From Strongylocentrotus purpuratus (taxonomy: Eukaryota > Echinodermata > Echinoidea > Camarodonta > Strongylocentrotidae): a stretch of DNA of 64,000 bases. A program made the translations under genes and the position numbers. The notes under the pieces are model-generated. The model did not search any database and was not told the DNA's origin. It worked only from the letters and a program-made list of their open reading frames with translations. Positions 23,690 to 34,182 of this stretch are shown here, piece after piece; position 1 is the stretch's first letter; each line of letters starts with the position of its first letter. Location of the stretch: assembly GCF_000002235.5 (NCBI RefSeq), contig NW_022145544.1:1342501-1406500 (forward strand), read 5' to 3'.

Positions 23690-24330
23690 CCCCCCCCCCC
23701 CAAGGGCCACTTTTACTTTGTAAAGAAGTGCCCCTTCCCCTTTTTAACTCGGATAAGCGCACATTTCATCAACACATGTGCCCCCTTTCCTATCTGATAA
23801 GGGCTATTTAGAAAAATGAGGCCCTTCATAAATAAAAAGTGTCTCTTTTCATCTCTGGTAAATGACCATTTTCATATATATGAAGTTAATTCGTTTCACT
23901 TCAGTGCGCTCTTCACCTCCGATAATTGCCCCTATTCGAATCTGAGAGATGCTCATTTTACCCCTTCCCCTCCTGATAAGTACTCTTTTCATCTATGATG
24001 GGTGCCCATTTTCACCTTTGCTAACTGCCCTTTAATTTTGAATCGTGCCCCTTTTCCTTTCTATATAGGGACCTATCCCCTTTTCATAAATGCTCCTTTT
24101 CACCTCTGATAAATCAATTTCTGATGGATGCCCCTTTTCCGTCGACAAATGCCCATTTCCCATACTCATAAGTGCCCTATCTCATTTCTGGTGAGTGCCT
24201 CCTTTCAGGTGTAAGAAGTGCCCAGTTTGAACCTTTGATAATTACTCTTTGTACCTTGACACATGCTCCTTTTCTTTTCTAATAAGTGTCTTTATCCCTT
24301 TCGATATGTGTCCCCTTAACCTCTCATCAT
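23690..24330 (+). repeat. Degenerate ~27-30 bp minisatellite
   Basis: Around 20 divergent units on the theme TGCCCCTTTTCACCTCTGAT-AAG. It is followed by G-runs and CACGTGCCCCCT at about 24333-24365. Frames crossing it are not genes. Confidence 0.7.
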
Positions 24331-24369
24331 CGGGGGGGGGGGGCACGGGGGGGGGCACGTGCCCCCTAA

Positions 24370-25560
24370 CCTGCTCATCATTAGTATTGCACCTAATTTA
24401 AAGCGACTAAGAGTAATTTCCCCTAAAGCTCGCTCGCTCGCTCGCATTTATAGATGATACAATTATATGTCACTTTAAAACAAATGTTTTTTTCAGTCTT
24501 TCGTGATGCTTATAACCCCATCATGATTTGTTTTTTTTTCCTCTTTATAAGATGTAATTTTTCACTCTACGACCTCACAGATCTTACTTTTTTTTTCTCG
24601 CTCGCTTTCCACGCTCGCAAATGAATATTCAGACAATCACACTTAGCCGAAAGTGTGATGCTTAAGCAATAACTTGTATGATATATAAAGAAAAACAAAT
24701 ATTGAAATCGTCCCTGATAATGGGATCACAATGAAAGGGTATATACCAATGTCTACAAAAATGTATATTTTCGCTTTGAGATTTCGCTTTGTAGGTGCCC
24801 TTTTTTGTTGGTGCTTTCCACTTTGGAAATAGCTCCTCCGCCCCTGCTTACGCATTAGCGCCAGCGTTAATTTCACGCTTGCGCGCACAGGGTGTGTGTG
24901 TGTGTGTGTGTGTGCGTGTGTGTGTGTGTGTGGGGGGGGGGGGGGTTCCTCTCTAGCTCTGAAGCTGATTTTTTTTTTTTTACCTAGATTCGTGCGATTC
25001 GGTTAATACTTTTAGAGGGAGTCTGAGGGGTGATGTGCCCCCCTCTGAAGCTGACATTTTTTGGATTTTTGAAACTGGATTCGTGCGTTTTGGTTAACAG
25101 TTTTTTGGGGAGTCTGATTTGATTTCAAAACACCTGCAGTTAATGCGTGATGGTGTTGCAGCCTCTCTTTCCCCGAAAATTTAAAAATTACCAATATGCA
25201 TTTGTTATATCTTATCTCGTATATTTTGGTGAAAATTAACACTTTTCACAACATACATAAGCTCAAATTTCCGCTCACTCGCTTCGCTCACTCACCAAAT
25301 TATTAAACCAGGAAATAGATAGTGGGGCAAGAGGCTTCAGCCCCCACTGATGGAAATGTCAAAAAAAATTGCGCGCGAGCATAACTTGAAAACGGGGAAT
25401 GTTGATATCGGACAAGAGATGTGACGTGAGCATGTCCCCTTTCCAAAATAATTGTGCCCGTTTGTAGGTACCAATACACTATTAAAGTACAGTGCTTCTA
25501 ATATGACCTTGTCAGTATTGGTAAGTTTATATAACGGTCTGCGCGAATTTCGAATTTCCG
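24370..25560. other. Interior of the hAT-ended block
   Basis: Holds GCTCGCTCGC runs (about 24427), a (TG)n microsatellite at about 24891-24931, a direct repeat of a GAAGCTGA...TTCGTGCG segment (about 24960 and 25045), and CGCTCACTCGCTTCGCTCAC near 25273. No gene recognised. Confidence 0.5.
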
Positions 25561-26098
25561 GCCCCCCCCCCCCCCCCTATTGGAAAATCCTGGATCCGCG
25601 CCTGAAGTGAGTATAGTCCTGAAAAGGACTGTAAACCAGAAAGTTGTAGATAGGATGAGAGGTTTGAGTAGAAGACTGGATTGAGTTGGAGAGTTGAGTA
25701 GAGTTGCAGAGCAGGAGCAGGAGAGTAGACTCGACGTTTCGGACAGGTTGACCGTCACTCACTCCTGAAGACGGACAGTCAACCTGTCCGAAACGTCGAG
25801 TCTACTCTCCTGCTCCTGCTCTGCAACTCTACTCAACTCTCCAACTCAATCCAGTCTTCTACTCAAACCTCTCATCCTATCTACAACTTTCTGGTTTACA
25901 GTCCTTTTCAGGACTATACTCACTTCTGAAAGATACTCTTCCTTCCAACCTCCACTTTCTCGCCTTTCTATTTTCACTTCTATTTTCTATCCACTTTCCT
26001 TAGTCCTTCTAGGACTTTACACATGGTGTACCGTAAACCTCTACCGTGATTATTCATACCACCATGCAAACCTTCAAACATCATCTAACTATTATATG

Positions 26099-26499
26099 TT
26101 ATAAGATGGGTAGAAGAATCCCTGCAATCTGATTGGTCAATTACCATGTTAATTTTACTGGATTTTGTTTGTAATTAATTTTACTGGATGCACGCGATAT
26201 CGGCGATCGATACCACCGATTAATAATTCTTTTTTTCTTTTTTTTTCTTTTTTTTTTATATAATTTTTTTTTTAAATGATTTTTTTTGATAATTTTTTTT
26301 TGGTGATAATTATTTGTTTTTCGTGTTTTTTGATAATTATAATCTGTTCAAAAAAAAAAAAAAATCATGCGTCCGGTAAAAAGAATCATGCGTCTTGTAA
26401 AAAAAAATTACCGGACGCCTGATTTTGCCATGCATCCCGTAAATCTGTAAATTAACAAAATTTTGTATTTTTGACAATTTTTGGGGCCCCATCTTATAA
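26099..26499. mobile_element. Putative MITE with 12 bp inverted ends
   Basis: TTATAAGATGGG at 26099-26110 is exactly complemented by CCCATCTTATAA at 26488-26499. The interior is AT-rich, with repeated CCGGACGC/GCGTCCGG motifs near 26389 and 26413. Target duplication not clear. Confidence 0.45.
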
Positions 26500-26511
26500 A
26501 ACAGAGGATCC

Positions 26512-26633
26512 ACAGGTTCAATTCGTGGGTCGGTGGAATTGTGTGCACGCGGTACCTTTGAATTTGGTCTAAAACCATTCAAAGGTACCTTGTGCACACA
26601 ATCCCTACCGACGCACTCAAACCTGTGCATCAT
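26512..26633. repeat. Imperfect long hairpin
   Basis: Two arms of about 55-60 bases around 26573. GAATTGTGTGCAC and GGTACCTTTGAAT on the left pair with ATTCAAAGGTACC and GTGCACACAATCC on the right, with mismatches and bulges; the outer parts ACAGGTT/AACCTGT also pair. Confidence 0.7.
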
Positions 26634-26648
26634 TATATCCAATAATTA

Positions 26649-27337
26649 TATGATCCACAACGGGGGAGGGGGATATTTCCCTTTATGCTTGATGTGTGCT
26701 TATGATTATGCCAGCTTAGATTTGGTAGGAGGGGGGGGGGGGCGCACTTGCCCCATGTACTTCCTGGATCTGCCACTGTCTTCTTTATCTTTTTTCACAC
26801 AACTGCCATCTTCGGGAAATAAAATGATTAGTACCCGTGCCTTGATTTCATCTACCCAAAAACAAAAGTATAATGAATTGAAGTCCGGACCTGTTGTGGG
26901 CATAACTGCAACTGTGTGTACAGAAGGATGATTGGCTCAGATAAAATTAATTAAGGTCATGCTTTTATATAGTCTATATGGTTATATATAAAGATAATCA
27001 GAAAAGTTGGAGGCTCATTTGGGTTTCAAATATGATCCACAACGGGGGGGGGGGGGTATTTCCTTTTATGCTTGATGTGTGCTTATGATTATGCCAGCTT
27101 AGATTTGGTAGGAGGGGGGCACTTGCCCCATGTACTTCCTGGATCTGCCACTGTCTTTTTTATCTGTTTTTCACACAACTGCCATCTTCGGGAAATCAAA
27201 TGATTATTACCCGAGGCCTTGATTTCATCTACTCAAAAACAAAAGTATAATGAATTGAAGTCCGGACGTGTTGTGGGCATAATTGTGTGTACAGAAGGAA
27301 GATTGGCCCAGATAAAATTAATTAAGGTCATGTTTTT
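26649..27337 (+). repeat. Tandem duplication, ~380 bp period
   Basis: 26649-26966 and 27031-27337 are near-identical direct copies starting TATGATCCACAACGGGGG and ending TTAATTAAGGTCATG. They differ by small indels and G-run length. Each contains CTTCCTGGATCTGCCACTG, a hAT-like end. Confidence 0.8.
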
Positions 27338-27574
27338 TTAATAACGCATGGAAGGTAGAACGAACCTTTTGATTGACGTACGATGAAGCCATAGATATTA
27401 TGAAGAAATCGGACATTCTTACTTTTCTTTGTCTTAAAAATTTCCTTTCCGCTAAAATTCTCAAATCAATGAATGTGAGATGATTGCATTATCATGCGTT
27501 TCTCATCAACACAGCAAATGCGAACATTTCTCGTTGTTTCAAGGAGGACTATTGTTGCAAAAATTAATAAACTT

Positions 27575-28134
27575 GTAAAACGAAGGAGAAGAAGAAGAAG
27601 GAGAAGAAGGAGAAGAAGAAGAAGGAGGAGGAGAAGGAGGAGGAGGAGAAGAAGAAGAAGAAGAAGACGTAGAAGAAGGAGGAGGAGAAGACGAAAAAGG
27701 AGGAAGAGGAGAAGAAGAAGAAGAAGGAGGAGAAGAAGAAGAGGAAGAAGACGAAGAAGAAAAAGGAGAAGACGAACAAGGAGGAGGAGAAGAAGAAGAA
27801 GAAGAAGGAGGAGAAGAAGAAGAGAAAGAAGAAAAAGAAAAAGAAGGAGAAAGAGGAGGAGAAGAAGAAGACGAAGGAGGAGAAGAAGAAGAAGAAGAAG
27901 ACGAAGAAGAGGGAGGAGAAGACGAAAAAGGAGGAAGAGGAGAAGAAGAAGAAGAAGAAGAAGAAGGAGGAGAGAAGAAGAAGAAGAAGAAGAGGAAGAA
28001 GAAGAAAAAGTAAAAGAAGAAGTAGACGAAGGAGGAGCAGGAGCAGGAGAAGAAGAAGAAGAAAGAAGAAGAAGAAAGAAGAAGAAGAAAGAAGAAGAAG
28101 AAGCAGAAGAAGTAAAAGACGTCGAAGAAGAATA
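27575..28134 (+). repeat. Polypurine AAG/GAG triplet tract
   Basis: About 560 bases of almost uninterrupted purines (AAG, GAG, AGG) broken by isolated C or T. Poly-Arg, poly-Glu and poly-Leu frames across it are microsatellite artefacts. Confidence 0.95.
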
Positions 28135-29892
28135 AAAGACAGAGAATAGAAAATGTTCAATTTGCACGTATACTACAAACAACTCCGTCATACATCATTA
28201 AATGAGTTTACTAAGAATTAACGGCATTGACATTAAGACGAAATCTTGAAGCAAAATAAAGAGCACCATGTCAGGATTCTATAATCTCCTTGTTGTATAT
28301 TTAATTGTATGTGTATTTAATGTTGTTTAATGAATTTGGTGCAGTGTGAATTCCAAATTGTTTTCGCCCCGTTAGGCGCGTTTGGCATTCCTTGAGACGA
28401 ATATAACTATGAGCATTATACAAATGTTATTGCTTTCAAAAGAAACTTGTAATATATGTAACATGTATATATCTCTACTCGTATAGAACCAATGAAATCA
28501 CAACACGCAATTTTCCATCGTGTAAATCACTCCCGACTTTAATCGCACATTGAAACTCAAGCCAAGATTTTAACAATACATATTACAGTATCATAAATAT
28601 ATATATATCTTTATGTTACAGTTTCAGACTAGTAGAATAATTTTTTACATTCTTTAAGAAAATCATATACAGTCCGAGAGGAACCAGAGGGCGAAGTTCA
28701 CGATGAAAAGTTATGACAATTAACATAATATTCTTCAAAAGGCAAAATGGCATCTATCTTCCAGGTTGGTGTACACTATTTCACATATATGGGCCTCATC
28801 CCCCCCCCCCCCCCCCCCCCTCAACCAAAGAAAATGCGAAGAGCCATTTTTTGAATTTGGAGTACACATACCTTAATAATGTATAGGGCTTAGAAGATAC
28901 ATCTTAATGGAACAAAGTGGGATGTTCCCATTTTCAACATCAACTCTCAATATTGGTATGCTCGTTCCTTTTGACTAAGAATTGATGCCTTGGCACAACT
29001 TTCTTACTTCCTGGAAGCAGCAAATATTGAGCAGTAAAGGTAAGGTAAATAAAATTCACTGCACCTATAGCTGTACAAAAGGAAATAAATGTATCTTACA
29101 GAAGTATACACTAATAAAATGGTCTACTTAGCCGACAGTCATATAGATGCCACTGCACTTGGTATTCTAACGGTGCAACAGTGCATCAACTTCACCACAC
29201 TCTGTGTGGAAAAATAATAAGCATTTTAAACACCAAATGTGAACACAACTGCATGAGTGCCACAGGCCAGCTTTCAACTCTCTACAAAGCTGTCCAACAA
29301 AACATCCACAAAAAAGCACTATCCATTAATTTCTTTGTCTAGGTAATCCATTAAACATTTTAAAAATTCTTTCAAGCTTAAGTCTTGAACCAAACATAAC
29401 CTTGTTGGCTCCTAAAAAATCAATTAAACAATTATATTCTTAATTGTTTTTTCATATTTTCTTACAATATTGCTGTATTTAAAAAAAAAAAGGCAATACA
29501 TGCACCATTCAAACAAAAAGCTGCAGGACGTTACTGAAAATGAAAGACTTAACCATTTATAAACTTGATTATCTTTACATTAAAAAATTGAAACATTCAG
29601 AGCATATGAAAATGTATACATTAGGCACATACATGTACAAATGAATAAACAAAAACACTGGTAACCATTTTGACATCCATGATTTTGACGTTTGACTATT
29701 TCTGATTAATACTCACATGGAAGTACTTGAATGTTAATCAAATTTAACAGTGTTTGTTAAGACCACACAAGGCTAGACAATCACTTCAAAAATTGACTTG
29801 GAATTCTCCTCCAACAGAGCACCAAGGAAACATTGACAACTGTTTCCGAATACACGAATTCAGAATAAAACATTTTATGTTTCACAAGACAC

Positions 29893-29925
<33 letters not shown>

Positions 29926-30469
29926 TTAACAAGTTTTAGAAAAATGTAGACCTTCATTCTGTCTTGTGTGAATTTCAAGTACTCATCACTGTGGCAAAAC
30001 TTACTCTTAATAAATAAAACCTCTGCAAGCACCATGAAACCTTTCTAATGATTGTTATGGAGCTCTGCTAGGAAAATGACCAAAAAGGTCAGAAAACAAT
30101 TTAATTCTAAAGATAAGACATGATCAGAAGCTTTCTCGAAATATCAAAATACTATTGTATAAACCGCACCCAGTTTTAACCACACCCCACATTATAGACC
30201 CTCTTATTTTTCATGCCAAATTACACCTCATATTCCAAAATGGAAAATAAAAAACGAAAAGAAAGAATTTAGTAAAGTGAAAACAGACAATAATGGAAAG
30301 AAAGTTATTGTGCTTTTAGTAACTCAATGATTATTAACCCTATTCTAATTATCCTGATGTAATTTTGCACGAAAAACATGAGGAGCTAAATATTCCTTTT
30401 TTTTTTCTTCACCACGGCGGGTCAAAAATTTGGGGTGCGTTTAATATACAGGTGCAGGTTATTTACGGT

Positions 30470-30655
30470 ATGACCCACACACCCTCAACTCTAATCAGAT
30501 CCTCCTATGGTAATACCTACTATCACCATGTGTGAAGGTCATACCTCAAATGGTTCTTGAGATATATCGCAATAACAAGAAAGAGGGACAGACCGACAAC
30601 CCGAAAACATAATACCGGTAACTCATGCACGACCTTCGGTGGGTGGAGGTACAAC
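30470..30655 (+). repeat. Dispersed repeat (GACAGACCGACAACCCGAAA type)
   Basis: Reads CATACCTCAAATGGTTCTTG, AGATATATCGCAATAACAAG, then GGGACAGACCGACAACCCG and AAAACATAATACCGG. I recall this arrangement as a repeat in many marine invertebrates. Single copy in this window. Confidence 0.4.
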
Positions 30656-31117
30656 TTCATAATCTGACTGCAAAATATTTTCTATACATTTAAGACAAGG
30701 TCATGACGCAGTGCTCCTCCCGTAATTTCATGATTTCATTTCTCTTGTAAAATTTGATGTTTGACATAATACTCCAATTTCACTACTGACAACAATAGTT
30801 TATAATTTGTAAATCAGTCTCCTAAATTAGTCTCCTGAGGTTTATGTGGAATAGGTATCGAATAGGCCACCAATCTGAGACAGATTGGTGCTGTGGGCTC
30901 TTTAAAGGTAAAACCAGTTTTGGAAACGACAACCCTCTCAAAAAATGAAATGTAAGCTCGTATTACCAATCATGTGAAAGGATATGTTTTGACTAATACG
31001 TGATCATACAAATTTTGCAGAGAAACCGCCTACTAACTGATATATTTGGTAAATTATTGTATCTATTTGGACCTAATAAATATAACGCACGTGTCCTGCA
31101 CGTGTCGCGTAGTTGCA

Positions 31118-31265
31118 TAAACATCTTTCTGCGTACAGTGCTTGTAACTTTACCAAGATTGGGCTGAATTTCTTATCATTTTGATGATTACAGAACCTTG
31201 CAGTACACACCAATACTTATATGCTAGATGATCATCCTTATCTGATTGATTCCACAATGTTTCTT
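31118..31265 (+). mobile_element. Fragment of TTAA miniature family B
   Basis: CATCTTTCTGCGTACAGTGC, CAGAACCTTGCAGTACACAC and TTATATGCTAGATGATCA are shared with 48660-48785. Both ends of the element are lost here. Confidence 0.7.
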
Positions 31266-31739
31266 GTAAATAAATCTTAACCCTGATTTAAAATCCTGAT
31301 TTCAATTTTCAATCATAAATCTGCAAGGCCCGATTCACAATGGATTATGAAATGTAAATGTAGATTACAGGATGTTCAAATCAATCTAATGCAACTATAG
31401 AAAAATATTATCTAGATTTCAAAATTACTCTCAGCGATGTCCGATGTCCTCGTACCGGTATATGTACAACTGGGTCAATCATAAACTCTAAGTTCCATAT
31501 TCTACAAGTTCAGTCAAACCTTACCTGGGGCCTAAAAACATGTTTAAAAAAAGGAAAACTTAGACCTCCACCGTTTTGACCGATTCGGGACAAAAGTTTA
31601 AACCGAGCTTCGCAAACAAATTGTCCTTTATAATGCAAATATGTGATTTTAATACCATCATATAGTTTTACTGGAGAAGCATGGCAGTGGTGTTTTTAGA
31701 GAGCCTTGTTGGGTTTGATGATGGTGAATATGATGGTAG

Positions 31740-31793
31740 CTAGTCGACGCTGTCTGTATAAAGCTTGTGACGGCACACTGGGCAAGTTCCAGA
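31740..31793 (-). CDS. RING-H2 ligase, last coding exon (last two zinc ligands)
   Basis: Eighteen codons including the stop: SGTCPVCRHKLYTDSVD. Acceptor TTGTAG. It is too short to appear as an open frame on its own, but supplies the last Cys pair of the RING. Confidence 0.9.
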   Translation of the reverse strand, partial: SGTCPVCRHKLYTDSVD

Positions 31794-34151
31794 CTACAAT
31801 ACAATAGAAAGAAACACAGCATTATAGCATATGAATAAAGACTTGAAAACTGGGGAAGAAACAGTCATTGACACTAGCGCCCCATCCCCATTTTGATTTA
31901 ATTTTGTTTTTTTTATTTGTTTTATTTTTCTTTATGGTCTTTTCCCAAAATTACATGAGAGAGAGAGAGGGTGGGGAGGTGGATTAAAGGTTATAGAAAG
32001 TTTTGGTATTGGATCATGAATTTGGTTCAATGAACATATTGGAAGCATATATGCGATCCTACAATATTCAGTGATCGTTGTCGCGGTTGAAATCGAGTCT
32101 AAAGTTATGAAATTGTAAATAATAAACTCTTTATGTTGTATAGCTCCCTCTCAAGGTCAAGATATCAATGAAGCTATAAAATAATGTTTCTTGACTAAAA
32201 TCGACCAATTAGCTATTCCCGTTTGGAAATTATATATCACAACTACATATTCTGAGATTTTCATGGTCGCAGCTACCATTGTACGGCCGTAGGCTCTATT
32301 TGAAATTTATCAAAATTTACAGGGAGCACCGGTAAATTTTAATATTCAAATTTTCTCAAAAGCAGAAGTGTTTTAGGGGCTAAATTTTCTAGTGCTTGTA
32401 ATACATCCACAGGGGCATCCAAATATATCAAAATTGTAAAGAATCACTATCCACCTAATTTTCCAAATTACCCAAAACTTTGTATTACCTTTAAAGCAAA
32501 GAATTACTTACCTTTTGAAGCCACACAGTGATGCACTTGTTGTGGAAGTTATGTTTGCAAGGGAGCTGATCCAGAATCTCCTCCAACATGTATTCACAAT
32601 GGCAGATGGAACAGAACGCATCTTCAGCTGGAAGATATAACAATGATAATAATAATAATAACAACATTTATAATGCGCACATATCCACCCCAACGGATGC
32701 TCAAGGCGCCTTAACAAATTTGAAAATTATTACCCGGCTTTAGCTGTGCTGCTATTATGACGCTCAAGAATTTCAAGGAATTAATTTCTGCCAGGTACCC
32801 ATTTACATCACCTGGGTTGAGTGTGGCAAATGTAGATCAATGTCTTGCAGTGGTATCAATTTTATCACCCTCATCAAGCATTCAAAGTCAGCAAAATGAA
32901 TGAAAGTAACAACAATAATGTTGATTACGGTATATCTTCTTCATCATGTATTGGCAATAAAAGACAGAACAGAGATTGAGCAGAATACATCTTCAGACTT
33001 CAGCTGTGAATCGACAGGAACGGTGTCACTTTACAGTACCGGTAAATGCTTTTGCCTGTATGTATCATACCTTACTGACAAGTTTGTAAATCTTGAAAAT
33101 CATTGTCAATCAATTCCTCTTGACATACATACATACATGTATTAACAAGGTCATTGTTTTATTTACGGTACAAGTACTTTGTTCTGGTTTCATACGTTGC
33201 ATTTTCATCACAAATGTGATGTCCTCTAAAACGTCCATAATCCACTGGATACTTTGTTTTTCCTTCTACATTGCAATAACATCCAACTCGGGTGAAAACA
33301 AGTTGACAGGTTTATTGTTTGAACTGTGTTGGCACTCTTTCACTGCTTTCACCTAAAATAAGAAAGCAATTTCTCTGCTAGACAAATGGAGGCATGTACA
33401 ACTGCTGTATACATTTTGGTATTTTTTAATACTGTACATATCACAACATGTATATATGTGTGTGTGTGTGTGTGTAATTGTTTTTTTTTTACAGACAGTG
33501 TATCAATCAGATATGATTATTTACGTCTAGAGACCGACCTTTACCATCACCATCCGAAAGACATGTTTAAAGTTATTGCTTTTATTTCGTTGAAGACTAA
33601 TTCAATAAATTCTTTCATGGACACCATGGCTCCACACTTACCTTTTGGAAGGGAGCTGTACAGGTGTATGTTAAAAATATGACATTTCTGGCAACCATGA
33701 GTGTCAAGCCCCGATTGAAAATAAAACAGGATAATCTTTGTCTACTTACAAACCATCTGCTTGGTAACAGTGACCTTTTCCAAGGATTCAATGGTCTCCT
33801 GGTCGGCAGGGGGAGGTGCACCATTGTTGTTTTGAGTCGGGTTGGTAGCGTCAAATGTATGCTGTGCAAGAAGGTTCAGCACAACATTCTATACAGAACA
33901 AAGGAAACAGAATGCTTCTTCAGTGACCGCATTTCCCTGGAATTTCTTGGTAATTACGTTCACAATGTAGATTAATTCCTGGCATAAAGTAATATATAGA
34001 GATCATCGCTAGATTGTATATCATATCACAATCTTTTACCATGTAAATCCATGTAAAAAATAAAGAGAGGGAATTGAGATTTTGAAAAATTATTTTTCTT
34101 TTAAATTAATTTTTTTATTTTCATTTTATTTTTTTAATCATTTTTTTTTGG

Positions 34152-34182
<31 letters not shown>

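Larger units (their letters stand above)
19081..25604. mobile_element. 6.5 kb hAT-ended block inside the palindrome arm (composite)
   Basis: Starts CAGTGGCGGATCCAGG and ends CCTGGATCCGCGCCTG. AAGTG occurs on both sides (19076-19080 and 25605-25609; GAAGTG if the terminal G is shared), where the intact right arm has it once. The interior is a patchwork of other ends and repeats with no transposase seen. It may be one element or several joined. Confidence 0.55.
18948..26053. mobile_element. Long palindromic (foldback) element, left arm split by a 6.5 kb block
   Basis: The left arm is 18948-19080 plus 25605-~25755; the right arm is ~25770-26053. They are nearly exact reverse complements: 18951-19080 pairs with ~25924-26050 and 25605-25755 with ~25770-25930. 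Without the insert it is about 577 bases with a spacer of about 13. The ends read ATAATCACGGTAGAGG and its complement. No coding capacity. Confidence 0.8.
28141..31739. other. Downstream of RING gene: presumed 3' UTR and repeats
   Basis: AT-rich sequence after the RING gene stop codon (minus strand), with a C-run at 28801-28820, an A-run at about 29892-29920 and dispersed repeats at 30470-30655 and 31118-31265. I could not place the polyadenylation site. Confidence 0.4.

Noticed and set aside
27466-28191. Long open frames of poly-Leu, poly-Arg and poly-Ser/Phe
   Set aside because: They translate a polypurine triplet tract in several frames at once; no codon bias or domain.
33643-33660. Microexon in the RING gene
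   Set aside because: It has splice-like borders, but 14 bases would break the phase that joins exons 3 and 4 exactly.
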